Part shown: in pieces, positions 52,111 to 63,707 of the stretch
Position numbering within the stretch: the first letter of the stretch is position 1
Layout of the letters: every line of letters starts with the position of its first letter
Source: Plutella xylostella
Lineage: Eukaryota > Arthropoda > Insecta > Lepidoptera > Plutellidae
DNA length: 64,000 bases
NCBI RefSeq assembly: GCF_932276165.1
Contig: NC_064008.1
Location: 7,011,001 to 7,075,000, forward strand
Direction: 5' to 3'
Notes under the pieces: model-generated
Database searches by the model: none
Told to the model about the DNA's origin: nothing
What the model saw: the letters and a program-made list of their open reading frames with translations, nothing else
Translations under genes and position numbers: made by a program

Positions 52111-52667
52111 TATATATCCTGGACTTAGGCCTCTCTGAAAGTACGCAATTGGATACGATCTATAGCTTTCCGTTTAGTGTGTAAGTAGAGTAAAAATACA
52201 ATTACATAAAAAAATAACAGGAATTAGAACCTGCAATCCATCTAGGCTAGTCTATCCAATACGCGCTCTGCGCCCAATAAAGTTGGGTAACAAAAGATCT
52301 AGCCTATCTAATTTATTACAACGGCAACACTAAACTGTCTCACTCCTAATTTACAATAGCGTTCAACGGGACATTCCTTCGATGGCCTACAACCATCGCC
52401 ATTGACCTACCCCGCCCCTCCAACTCTATTATAATCACGGCTCACAACCGGGAATCTAAGTGAGGTCACGGGTCAACGTAAAATGGGCAGTAAGCGTGAC
52501 CAATTATAATTTCTGGTGACAAATAATTAACCGACATGCTTTCAATGCGGTGTTGGGCACGTACTGTTATCGATTTTGTAAGACATGGATTTGGTGGTTT
52601 TAAGGTTTGTTTGTAATAATTTATTTAGCGGAAACCATCCGGCAATGTTGAACAAATGTGAAATACG
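52111..52667. other. Low-copy sequence
   Basis: A short stretch similar to LINE tails (CTGGACTTAGGCCTCTCTGA) lies at 52117. No gene. Confidence 0.4.
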
Positions 52668-52805
52668 ATCATCATCATCATCATCAGTCTATAGCAGTTC
52701 ACTGCTGGACGTAGGCGTGTATAAAAGCACGCCACTGGATCTACAGCTTTCCGCATTCATTCATTGCCAGCCACCTTTCTTCACTCCATCTTTCTGAAGG
52801 GCGGG
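52668..52805 (-). mobile_element. LINE 3' tail (CATCATCAT end)
   Basis: CATCATCATCATCATCAG, GTTCACTGCTGGACGTAGGC, CACGCCACTGGATCTACAGC: the complement of a common moth LINE 3' end. Confidence 0.55.
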
Positions 52806-53194
52806 GTCGTCCTACACTCAGGTTTTTACGTGAAATCTTAAATAAAAAGGTATGTGAATATAATTATAGATATTAAGTACATGTTATATTTTAGTTGCAA
52901 TTACCTATGTTAGAGGTATTAAAACTACGAAACGGTGAGCATTTTCATTGGGAAAGTTTTTCAGTTTGAGGTAAAATTAGTAAGTCGGTACTTATCACTA
53001 TTGTACCGCCTGTATAAAACATCCACCAATCTATGCAACTTTTAAAATGTTGCAGCACTCTGTATATACTCCATAAGGCTGAGTTAAAGCTTTACTGAAA
53101 TGTTCAATCTGGAACACTTTTCTATTCAATTCATAAATGCGAGTCGCAATCGTTTACAACCTCTCTCTATAGACTCGATGGATTTGTGAGATTG
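52806..53194. other. Low-copy sequence
   Basis: No feature recognised. Confidence 0.4.
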
Positions 53195-53776
53195 AATCTG
53201 CATGCGAAGTGCGAGTTTTTACACCAAACGAGCGAGAATTCTCACGCAATCGGCTCGCTTCATACAACGATATACAGGATGTTGCAAAAAAGGTATACTA
53301 AGCCGAAAGGGGTTGACTCAGGGGTTCATTGTGAACAGCTTTTGTTCTACGAGTTTTTGAAATTCGCAAAAAAAAAAACGTTATCCATAGAAAAAAAAGT
53401 CACGTGACCAACAAAGTTTCTATGGAAAAGGAAATATTTAGTTCGGGAATTTTCAAAACTCGTAGAATCTATGTAATTATGTAATCTAAAAAATTTATAT
53501 TAGAAATCTTGCTGTGTAACCTGTGTATGTGTTGTGTTAAGTAAATAAATAACTTATCTATCTATCTAGAACAAAATTTTATCAGGATGACCCCCTTTCG
53601 GCTTAGCATACCCTTTTTGCAACATCCTGTATATCGTTGTATGAAGCGAGGTTAGCGCAGCGCTCCAAATCTTCAGAAAAACTTAACTGCAGCGCCCACC
53701 GCTCTATCTCGTTGTATTAAGCATGCCGATTGCGTCACAATTCTCGTTCGTTCGTTCGTCGATTCAGAGAGCGGGT
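53195..53776. mobile_element. MITE with palindromic centre, interrupted by a foldback element
   Basis: Outer parts pair as GAGCGAGAATTCTCACGCAATCGGC-type (53230-53253) against GCCGATTGCGTCACAATTCTCG (53727-53748). The core palindrome (arms 53254-53274 and 53632-53650) is split by the element at 53275-53629. Confidence 0.55.
53275..53629. mobile_element. Foldback element of the CAGGGTG family, inserted at a palindrome centre
   Basis: CAGGATGTTGCAAAAAAGGT and its inverse, inner arms TATACTAAGCCGAAAGGGG, TA at 53273-53274 and 53630-53631. Its centre has an unrelated AT-rich filler (53470-53575). Confidence 0.85.
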
Positions 53777-53910
53777 TATACCTACCGAGTAAAGTGGCGA
53801 GACAGTATCCTAGGCCGAGCACTCGTTCAATTGCTAGCCGTTCGATACAGGTTCGCCTAGTGTAGAATTTGCAGCCACATCACAAAATGTACATAAACAA
53901 TTTGTTAATA

Positions 53911-55928
53911 GGGCAGTTCTTCTTTTTAACCTACATAACTTAGTCTCCATCAGTTGTGAAGAAAAAATCATGAGTTTTACAAATATTTATTTATTTATTT
54001 ATATTTCAGCGTACATTGTACAAAAAACACAACGGCTGTGCACGTTTACAAAAATATAAATTTATATTTTTGAATTTAAAATTACGTTACAGAGTGGTAA
54101 ATCCGCGTGACAGAGGAGTATTTCATACGAATCTTGGCTGTCTCCCGCCACTTCATCCTGCGCATATTCGATAATGTTACAAAAAATATATATGACAACA
54201 TAAAATATAAAAATTTATTTAAACTCCAGAAGATATTACCTATTTAGTAAAACAAAATATATATTTTTAAATGATTTCTGAAATATTTAAAAAAATTGTT
54301 GAAAATTTGTCTCTTACTACCTAATGTTTTAGTAGTAACATTCTGTCACGTAGGTTGCCATTTAAAATATTTGTTTGAGCCACTCGTCCTTATTGCCATC
54401 GATCTGAGTTTAAGGTCTCCTTTTCCCCTTGGTAAGATTTCCCCTTTGAGATCCAGACACCGCGTATTGGCCACCCGCAAAGTGTGACAGGAGGTGCGTG
54501 TGTTTATTCGGCGACAGCTTCGTCACGTAGGTAATTGTTAAAATAAAATACAATGAAATTATTATTTTGTTATTTACTCATTGGTAATAACAATTACTTT
54601 GAAATCAACATGTGAATATTACACTTTATGTTACTGTTTAAATGCTAATCGACTTTGCAACCCATTTTACCCCTCTGTCACACGACAAATCTGTCACATT
54701 CTTACCAAACACTCCAACCTGAGAATATTCATCAAAGAAAAATTGAAGAGAAACTTCACGTTTTGGTTAAAGTACGAAGTGAAAGGAACGTCCAATACAC
54801 TTGCGCTTCATTAATAAAAAGTTTCGTTAGTGAAAAAGCTAATTTCGTGCTATTGTTCTCAAGAACAGACGATGAATGTGGTAGACTGTTTAATATGGTG
54901 GAGAATGATTTATCGGATGTTTGATGATAACACTAAAGTCCTTCCAGCTTCTAAGGTAATTAAAAAAGGAAAGAGTATTTTTTTCAAGTTCTAAGAGCCA
55001 CTGCTGTATTTTAGAAATATGGCTGATTAAAATTTTAACAAATTACGTAATTTTCATTATGTTACTTAAATTTTAGGTTGCCGAAAATATTAATTGTGCA
55101 GATAAACATTATTTTATGTAGTTGGAACAAATTTGTCCTTTAAGTTCCTGAAATACGGATATTTCACTCTCCAGAGGTTCTCAGGTGTGATTTCATTAGT
55201 TATACTAATAATAAAGATATCTCCAGTAAATTTTTTGACTAACTTGAAACCATAATGATTTATATGTAAGTTACTAAATTATTATTTTTAAATAAAACTG
55301 TTTTATTCCAAAACGCTGCCGCATATTTAATAGAATAACAACTATGTCACATCGTTTACCACTCTGTAACGATTGGTGTCTCCTGGTAGTCAACTTATTT
55401 TTGGTCGTTTATATGTTATGTTATAAATAGTGCAACTTTGGCAAAATCAATTATTAAATTTAGTCATTGATGTTAACGTCTATGCTGTTAATTTTTTACT
55501 GTAATTAGTAGCGAAAAAATATTTATAGCAAAAACAAGCTTCATTTTAGCTGAAATTGTGACAGAGTGGTAATAACTACTTAATAAATATTTTGTTATAA
55601 CTAAAAATCCATTCTTTCATATGTTTTCTAAAATGGTATTTTGTTTATTAACGTATCAAAAAAGTTTCATTTTAATCGACGAAGACTATTTCGTTAAAAT
55701 AAAATAAAAGATTCTGTGACGAAGGTGTAATTTTCTTTGCCTTATCCACGTAATATGCTCTGAAAATCTTGAAAAAATACTTAAACTTCGCGGCCAACCA
55801 CCTTTTTCGATAGAATAGAAATGTAGCTATCATAAAAATTATAAGAGTTCACCAAAAAGCTAAAGTTATTTTTTTCAAATTCGGGATAATTTTTTATTCA
55901 TTATGTAGGTTAAAAAGAAGAACTGCCC
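53911..55928. mobile_element. DNA transposon with 28-bp TIRs and 4-bp TSD, copy 2 (2,018 bp)
   Basis: Same ends as 19127-20989 in opposite orientation; AATA at 53907-53910 and 55929-55932. It keeps an AT-rich stretch of about 170 bases (54168-54340) that is missing from copy 1. The interior is highly similar to copy 1, so both are young. Confidence 0.85.
54655..54924 (+). CDS. Unknown 89-residue ORF inside TIR transposon, copy 2
   Basis: This is the counterpart of 20126-20395, with Pro instead of His at residue 3. No recognised domain. The other frame at 54581-54814 overlaps it and is shared too, so shared ancestry rather than coding constraint may explain its survival. Confidence 0.35.
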   Translation: MQPILPLCHTTNLSHSYQTLQPENIHQRKIEEKLHVLVKVRSERNVQYTCASLIKSFVSEKANFVLLFSRTDDECGRLFNMVENDLSDV

Positions 55929-56012
55929 AATAAACGATTTTTTACTTTACTTCATTGGTCCAAGATCGGGCGAAGATAATGTCTCGCCACTCTACTCGGT
56001 AGGTGTAATCGG

Positions 56013-56796
56013 TAGCGAGTAACATTGTATTTTCACTCATTTTGAGCACTTAACAAGACGAATATTCGGCTTACCAGCCGAGAAGCTAATATACAATACA
56101 ACTCAAGCTCGAATAAATATTGATGTAAATACACATCGAATGAAAATTCTTTGTCTGTCGCCACCCTTACATCCAGCCATCACATCACAAACTGTTCAAA
56201 GGATCCCGATCCATTTCATATGGAGTGATCTCTGGTAAAGATTAAACTGAGCTCTCGCCCGACTATCATATCCATTAAACAAATATTGCACAATATTTGC
56301 CGATATTCGAATATCTACGATTGTTTCAACCCGATTCTCAAATTGAGCTCCCGGATATGTTGGTATTTTTGAAGGGAACTATATTTCTTGCCAGCAAAGT
56401 TTATTTTTGTCATCAACTTGTATCAGCAAATTAATAGATCAACCGCAACAATATATTTTTGTCCTCAAATAAATAAAAAGTGTCCTCTGGTATGAATCAG
56501 CAAATAATATCAATACAAAAATCTAAAATAATAGATGGATTGCCAAAAAATTTGAGTTCATTACATAAATAAAAACTTTGTATGCAGAATATTATTTTTG
56601 CTCCTCAAATAATAACTGCGCCCGCAGAATAGTAGATTTGCCAGCAAATATATTGACTCTAGGTCGCATGTTGCGATTTCTTTTTAATTCATATTTTATC
56701 AGCATTGCAGTAGTTACATTATGATTGGTCCAGTTATTAAAACATTATAATTCGTTAGCAATTTAATACATGAGTTTACAAATTAGCGGAGACGGT
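56013..56796. repeat. Degenerate AT-rich repeat with GATTTGCCAGCAAAT units
   Basis: Diverged units (AGTAGATTTGCCAGCAAATA at 56631-56650) recur at 57436-57490 in opposite orientation (ATTTGCTGGCAAATCTACTA). They bracket the LINE fragment at 56797-57160, so the pair may be the inverted ends of one older element. Confidence 0.4.
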
Positions 56797-57160
56797 GCTA
56801 TGGAGAGAGCTATGCTTGGAGTTTCTCTGATGGATCGTATCAGAAATGAGATTATCCGTCAGAGGACCAAGGTTACCGACATACTTAGCTGTCAAAATAT
56901 GCAAGCTGAAGAGGCAGTGGGCTGGTCATATCTGCCGAAGAACCGATAACCGTTGGGGTAGACGAGTTCTCGAGTCGAGACCACGAACAGGCAAACGGAG
57001 CGTGGGACGCCCTCCTGCCCGCTGGACTGACGATCTTAGGCGGATAGCCGATAGTGGTTGGATGAGGAAGGCAGAGGACCGAATGTTGTGGCACTCCTTG
57101 GGAGCGGATCTATCTCCACCAGTGGATGATTATTGGCTGATGATGATGATGATGAAAAGA
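56797..57160 (+). pseudogene. RTE-like LINE, reverse transcriptase C-terminus and (GAT)n tail
   Basis: The first frame reads AMERAMLGVSLMDRIRNEI; after a shift near 56880 the frame continues KLKRQWAGHICRRTDNRWGR, RSVGRPPARWTDDLRRIADS and RKAEDRMLWHSLGADLSPPV, ending in a GATGATGATGATGAT tail at 57138-57155. These are standard C-terminal motifs of RTE-like endonuclease-reverse transcriptases in moths. Catalytic RT and endonuclease domains are absent (5' truncation). Confidence 0.85.
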
Positions 57161-58056
57161 GGAAGTTTAAGTTTTAATTACAATAAGATTGCTTTTGATT
57201 AGAAGAAGATTAAGGTTTAAGTTATAATTAGAAGAAGGTTGTTTATGTTGTTTTTAATTAAGAATATTGATGATTTAAACTTAATTTTTTGTTTCATTTA
57301 AATATTAAACATAACATCGAGTTATGTGGACATACCTATTAAAATATATACATAAATGTTAACTTGCCACTTGATCATAAATCCCGGCAATTTTAAGTGA
57401 TTAATTGTTGAATTGATTTAAAATTGTTTGGGGGCAAAAATTTGCTGGCAAATCTACTATTTTGCCTTCAAACCTATTATTTAGCAAATTCAAAACGGAT
57501 TTAATTGGCGATCGTTTAAATGACACCCATTTTTGAATAGGTACGTTCTGCTTAAAAAAAATAGTTTTTGTGCTATAGTCTTGAAATTAAAACTTAGGTA
57601 GGTACCATACGTTAGTTTCGTAACGAATCTGAAATTATGAAATGGGCTAACTCAGGTGGTTATACTGATATATTTTTTTAATGTATAAGTTGTCACTATT
57701 TTATTATCATAGGTATCGTGATAGTAGAGTTTTTGTGTGATTTTGGGTGTTTGTTATAATTATTGTAATCCTTAAACATGAGTACGTTACTATGTCAGAG
57801 TATAAATTCAGAAACTAACAGTTAGTTAATCGGTTCTAAAATCTCAAATTTTATTTCGACAAGGTACAAAACTGCATGTTAATGCACATGACGGAACTCT
57901 GCAAGTCAGCAGAACCCACTTCATGCTGATCGATAGCGGCAGTTGACATTACGACAATAGTACAATGCGTTCCCCGAGTTAGCAATTGTTTGACTTTGCA
58001 TTGGAAGCTGTTATGCAGAAAGGAATCAATCCACTATTTTACGAAGCTAAAATAAT
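57161..58056. other. AT-rich low-copy sequence
   Basis: Contains the inverted repeat partner at 57436-57490; no gene. Confidence 0.4.
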
Positions 58057-58316
58057 ACAGGGTGTCCCAAGTTAAAGTGCACATCCGAATCATCGTGACA
58101 CAATTCGTTACTCAAAACAACTTTTGTTCTACGACTTTTGGAAATTCGTGAATTAAAAAAAACTAGGTAGGTACTCTCTATACAAAAAAAAACACATTAA
58201 CTATAAAGTTTTTATGAATTCGCAAATGTTAAAAAGTCTTAGAACAAAAGTTGTTTAGAATGGCGAGTTGTGTCACTATGATTCGGATGTGTAATTTTTA
58301 CTTGGGACACCTTGTG
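58057..58316. mobile_element. Foldback MITE, CAGGGTGTCCCAAGT subtype (260 bp)
   Basis: CAGGGTGTCCCAAGTTAAAG at the left faces CTTGGGACACCTTGTG at the right; inner arms share CATCCGAATCAT and AACTTTTGTTCTA. TA on both sides. Confidence 0.8.
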
Positions 58317-59274
58317 TAAGGTAATCCGACATTTACAGTTACATTGGTAGTTGTATGTATGTAAGGTAAGTTTGAGAGAGCTATGAGGCACTATATAGGT
58401 AAGTACCACTAAATACTATTCATTCAATACACGAGAACTTTCTACTACTACTACATGGGAGAGGCTGAATTTATTATTATTATAGCGAAATAACTTTCAA
58501 CTTCAATATTTCAAAACAAGGTTTATGTGGGTTGAGTCCTTTCTGCGTAACTGCATTCCATTGTGCTAACGCCTTAACGATTTATTGACTGCAATGTAAT
58601 TTGTGACTAGCACAGCAGCTCTGTATGATTCAAAGCGCTAGAATTGTGTTTGTCAAAGCTGTACTAAAGGCTTATGACTGTAATCCCCGAAACTTATCCC
58701 AGTGACTTGAAAGCGAGTCACCCGCTTTTCGGAGCAAATTTTTAGGTAGGTCTTCTTCTTCTTACCTTTAACTCCTAGTGGAGCATAGGTCCGCAACTAC
58801 AGATTTCCATTTCTGACGATCAGAGGCAGCAGCCACAGTTTAGGTAGGTACTTCATGAGAATTATCTTTCAAGCTCCACAAATATCTAAACAACTGTAAA
58901 AAACAAATGTGTTGGTAAGTACCTAAATAAAACGAATACCACAATTTTCTACACTCCATTTACCGTCTAAACTGAAGGAGTGCAGTAGTCAGTTCAAGAA
59001 ATGTAACTGAAGTTAGGTCAGTTCAGCTTTACAAAATCCTTTCAGTACGTTTTGTGAAAAAGAAATACAATGGCGAACAAATAACTAGAACCACATACTT
59101 TTATGTTATATTTTTTTTTCAATTGGCGGTCGCCGCTCGTAGATGTTAGCATAAAATTATTTATTGCTCATTAGATAAATAAGTAACGAACTTAGTGCTA
59201 GTAGCATTCTCTACCAGTTAACCTTTGGTGATGGAGAAGGAGAAAGTTTATCTATAAATAGACTAGGAAATATA
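58317..59274. other. Low-copy sequence with a LINE tail scrap
   Basis: CTTCTTCTTCTTACCTTTAA and CTAGTGGAGCATAGGTCCGC at 58748-58795 resemble an inverted LINE 3' end. No gene. Confidence 0.4.
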
Positions 59275-59445
59275 CAGGGTGTTGCAAAAAGGGTTAGTAT
59301 ACTAAGCCGAAACCTACATGTGCAATTGTGCAGCATGGTATACCTACGCCCGAAAATAAAATCAGAATTTCTAAATTCGCGAAATAAAAGTCATTCTCCA
59401 TAGTAAAAAGACACGTGATCGTGAGTTTCTATGAAAAATAATAAA
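59275..59445. mobile_element. Foldback element of the CAGGGTG family, right half missing
   Basis: CAGGGTGTTGCAAAAAGGGT, CCTACATGTGCAATTGTGCA and GCGAAATAAAAGTC match the left arm of 48565-48827; the right arm is gone. Confidence 0.7.
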
Positions 59446-60281
59446 AAAAACACGACCTACTAGTTACTATTGTAGGAACTTGTGGGAAGGATAAAATACT
59501 TTGTTTACATCTTGTGAAATGTACCGTATAACGCCTTTAACGATAAACCACATAGATTTATAAACGGCACCAACGGGTGAGAATTTAGGTCTCGTGTGAA
59601 TGACCTAGGCGGTATGTGTTTGTGACTTTGTGTTTGTCCTTTGTCGAAAAATAACTCCCCTATAATTATTATTGAGAAACGATTTGTATGAATATTGTAA
59701 ATTGGCGTAAAATACACGAATCTAAACTCATAGTGTCCGTCAATACGGCAAAATTCTTTTCGTTTTGTTTGTGTTGGTCAACCAACCCTTTGTAAGTTAT
59801 AAACAATTTAAGTAAGTATTTTTTTTTAAATTTATATTAATAATTTAGATATTTATTTTTATAGTATTATTTTAAAATTCGAGCTACATTTTTTTTGCTA
59901 ATTCCCTAACCATAATAACCAGGTAAATATTATAGCAAATTATTCATGTAATTTTAGATGCAAGAATGCAATTTCCCTCGGACGGGGGAGCTTTAATTAG
60001 ATAGAAAATATACTATTCCTGAAATATACTTTCCATAACAGCACTAAAATTAGATTTTTTGACTTCAGAATCGACATAATTATATTAATTGTATTGCAAC
60101 CTCTTTCAGAATAAGAGTCTGTGTTCATTCCAGTATTGCTGTGTTCTATTATTGTTTTCTTGAACAATACATGACGTCGCAATGAAAGTATCTAGTGTGT
60201 TTACTGGTACACTGAATCTAGAACATAACAATTATGTTGGGGTACAAAAATAGAAGGGCACTATTATAGAACATTTAAGGT
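59446..60281. other. Low-copy sequence
   Basis: No feature recognised. Confidence 0.4.
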
Positions 60282-60381
60282 AAGCGTCCACATATCGGTA
60301 TCGACGTATCGGACCAAACGGACTTTCATAAATGTCTGGAGAAACGGCGGCGTCGGCAATGCCGATGAAGTGGACGCACTT
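60282..60381. mobile_element. Short MITE (about 100 bp), AAGCGTCCAC ends
   Basis: AAGCGTCCACATATCGG at the left faces CCGATGAAGTGGACGC at the right around GGCGGCGTCGGCAATG. Confidence 0.6.
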
Positions 60382-61074
60382 GTCTGAATGTCTATACAAA
60401 GAAATCTGACCGTTCTAAGCTGGCTATTGGCTAGACCATTTCAAACGGGATTGAACCTGACACCTCCGTGTCTCAAAGTGTAACTTCTACTGCTAGTTGA
60501 AGGCAAAACCGTTATTCATAGTCCTTCTCACCATTAACATGTCACTGACTATACGAAGCTTTATATCCCAAACCAGTGAACAAACAGATACAAGATACAA
60601 GTTTCAAACAACACTCACTTTAATACACAAACAACAATGAGCCCAAAGTTTAGGGCAATTAGATGGAAAATGGTAATTTGCGAAGTTAAATTAGGGTGAG
60701 AGAGACAAACAAAGGGAAGATTCTACAGTAGGTAGGATATATGTTTGTGTAATAAATTTAAGGTTAAGGATTCAACATTTTAAAAGTATTGCATAAGTCA
60801 ATATACTTATTTTGAAGATAACATTGTAGAATCTTCTAGGCAAATTAAATTTATTTATTTTATTCATAATGCACAATAAAATATATAACGATAAGTTGAC
60901 AAAGGGTTCTTCTACCAGTCACAACAGGAACAACAGTTAATGAATAGATGTAGAAGCAGAGCCCAGGAGCAGCTTAGAATCTTCAAATGTCTTAATGGAA
61001 TCTTTTCGTGTAAAATGTGTAGTTACTGCATTGTGTATAGCAAATAAATAATTTATCTATCTATTTATTTATTT
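60382..61074. other. AT-rich low-copy sequence
   Basis: ATCT and ATTT short tracts at 61043-61078. No gene. Confidence 0.4.
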
Positions 61075-61240
61075 ATTTAAACACTTTATTGTATACACAA
61101 ATTATATAGTTTAAAGTAAAAGTAGAAAAAACAATACAAGTATATATATACAAAAGCGGACTTATCGCCTAAACGCGCTAAATTTCTTCCAGTCAACCTT
61201 AATGGTGTGGAAATAAAAGTAAGCCTATAACTCTTAAAAT
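61075..61240 (-). mobile_element. LINE 3' end, diverged
   Basis: AAACACTTTATTGTATACAC and GCGGACTTATCGCCTAAACG parallel the LINE end at 39521-39600. Confidence 0.45.
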
Positions 61241-62465
61241 TAAATAAAACTACTGTATACAAAAACAAACAAAGTGTAACCTAATCAAAATTTAAATAAA
61301 CATATCTAACTAACCTAACATATTGTCCTAAACTAATAAAATATAAATAACTATTATGTACCTACATAAATTAACCAACATATTATCATCTATCTTAGGA
61401 AAAACGAAGTTTAAGAGCGCTGCAAACCTAACCCAACCGTGTAACGAAAAAAAAAAATCAGCAGTGTCGGTCACAGTGATTAAATAACAAGCTGTAACCT
61501 AGAAATTACAAAATAATGAAAATTTGCGACAAATTACTCTTTAAATAAAATCAGTGTTGGACGGGTATGGACTTGATGTTGAAGAATTGTTTTTTTTACA
61601 CTATTTCAGGGGAAAACGGCTGCGGCTACTCGTATTTCACTGAATTGTACTGTATTATGGAAGCTGACACAGTCGAATGACCAAAAAAACATCTATAAAA
61701 TCATGAAAATATAGAGTGCGATTTTATTACAGTTATTCACTTATAGTTAAATACATGTAAAAAAAAAATACCGATTGATAATCTCTTTTGTACAGATTTG
61801 TACTTAAATAAAGCTATAGTACATCGACTGAATAAATTGGTTAGGGTTAGGATCTATTTCCGTTTTCATCACTACAGAGATGACAACCTGTAAGGCTATT
61901 TTTTTCCCAGTATTCCCAACTTTTTTTTAAGGCGAAGCGAAGCTTTCAGGCCACTAAAATTTTACCTCATAAAACCAATCTCAGTGTCCCAAGAGCCCTT
62001 GTACTAGCAATTTTCGTGAAAATTTAGGCCTTCCCGTGATTAATAGTCGTGTCCCCTTGATCCACTTTTGCTGCACGAGTGACTACGATTAAGGATTCAT
62101 ATCATTGCGGACGAAATTAGAAAAAGATGAAGATTTTTTCCTCGAAATTTTTGACGAATCTCGCGTCCAATTAAGTTGGTCCTGATTTCGGAGTTACTTC
62201 ATGATAATTTCTTTTTTATATTGCTAGATAGGGACTAGCTAGACTGTTTGAGGGTTTTTTTCCGAGAGAAAAACAAACGCCAACGCAGTCGATAGTAAAG
62301 CAGTTGTTTAATACAGAGGGTGTAATGTTTCCATTAGCAAAACAATACAAAATAATATATGGTACTTGTTCTAATGTAATAAAGGACGAGGTTATTGCCT
62401 TAATTTCTGGGATATTAGGACCCATATTTTCAAAATATGTGAATATTTTCCCTGACCAGTGAAGA
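61241..62465. other. Low-copy sequence with a Lep1 scrap
   Basis: TTTTAAGGCGAAGCGAAGCT at 61926-61945 is a leftover Lep1 3' end. No gene. Confidence 0.4.
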
Positions 62466-62611
62466 TACCACCACCAAACATTAGCAATTAACAATTCTTG
62501 TTGCTCGCTTGTCAAATCTGACGTAACTCGTATGCATCTGACTATTTTATGACAAGCACGTGACACTGTAAAGGATTGCTAATAGCTAATATGTCGCTGG
62601 TGTAGCAGGAA
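62466..62611. mobile_element. MITE, ACCACCGACACATTAGCAA family, copy 3
   Basis: TACCACCACCAAACATTAGC at the left, TAATATGTCGCTGGTGTAGC at the right; the middle CTCGCTTGTCAAATCTGACG agrees with 43973-44134. Confidence 0.6.
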
Positions 62612-62704
62612 TATAACGCAATTCTCTAGTCCTTTAATAGCTGAACAAACCACTCCACTAGCTGTTCAGTCTTCCACCAAATTTTACATGTAAAATTTAA
62701 AATT

Positions 62705-62985
62705 TTACAACGTGCAACGTACAAAGACCACGTTAATATTCGTCGACGCAGTGGCTGTTCGCACTTTTGGTGAGTTATTTGAATTCTGAGCGCGTCGTGC
62801 GGGCAGCACGGCGCTGGGGATTGAGAACCTTCTGCGGGCTTTCAGGTTTGAGGGCTGCTTTAGATGCTTTATTATGTATATCCATCCTAACATCCCTCGG
62901 CAGGGACAAATGACTTTGAGAAGATGTCTCCATCTGAGTCGATCTTGGGCAGCACCTGCGATATCCATCCACTCCATCCCAAAAA
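62705..62985 (-). pseudogene. Possible LINE reverse transcriptase C-terminal fragment
   Basis: The minus strand reads GAAQDRLRWRHLLKVICPCR, similar to the AQDR-x-RW-x-L block at the end of many moth LINE proteins. The rest of the 90-codon frame has no clear motif, so this is tentative. Confidence 0.4.
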
Positions 62986-63428
62986 CTATTGCCTCACTCT
63001 ACACAGAACGTTTCCAGGTTGTTTTTTGGCGGAAAATATATTAAAGCTAAACCAACGCTTTACGACATTCAAGGGTGAAAGTCGCATAACTTTTACATGC
63101 ATTACGAAGTGGGAAGACAGTAACAGCATTACAAAAACAAGAAACACTAAATATTTTTTTGTCCACAACTACTATACTCCGTTAAGATACACATTTTATA
63201 CAATAACTGGCTGTATCAAATGCAGTGGCATTAACGAAAGTAGTCCGCCGAGTAGCTAGGAGCCGAATTTTTGTCACATATTCGTTGACATGAAGAATGC
63301 AAAATAAGATTCGCTTCGTGTATTTTGTAAGATAAACTCGACTCGTCGTGGAAATTAAAAAGGAACACTCTCATTTTATTAGAATGAAAGAAAGAAAGGC
63401 GTTTATTCAGTGCCATGTAGCTTACACA
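62986..63428. other. Low-copy sequence
   Basis: No feature recognised. Confidence 0.4.
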
Positions 63429-63431
63429 ATA

Positions 63432-63707
63432 AAAAAAAAAAAAAAAAAAAAAAAAACACGCACTCACGCCTTGTACTAATGTACTCCCTTGCGGGGTAGG
63501 CAGAGGTGCATTGCTGCACCCACTTTTCGCCAGAGTGTTATGTTAGTCCCAATGTAATAGGGGGCGGGCCTATTGCCATTTTACGGGCACATCCAAGACC
63601 CGAGAACAAATATCTGTGTTTAAACAAATATCTGCCCCAGCCGGGAATCGAACCCGGGACCATCGGCTCAGTAGTCAGGTCACTAACCACTACGCCATTC
63701 GGTCGTC
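63432..63707 (-). mobile_element. tRNA-headed SINE, tail type 2, second copy
   Basis: Nearly identical to 24534-24790. On the minus strand the tRNA-like head (TGGCGTAGTGGTTAGTGACC, GGTTCGATTCCCGG) lies at 63700-63640 and the tail ends in about 30 A (seen as the A run at 63430-63459). CAATAAAA flanks both sides (63427-63434, 63707-63714), a likely target duplication from a recent insertion. Confidence 0.85.

Larger units (their letters stand above)
53777..56012. mobile_element. MITE interrupted by TIR transposon copy 2
   Basis: TACCTACCGAGTAAAGTGGC GAGACA at 53779-53804 is inverted as TGTCTCGCCACTCTACTCGG at 55981-56000. After removal of 53911-55928 plus one TSD, a repeat of about 210 bases with inverted ends remains. 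Confidence 0.55.
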
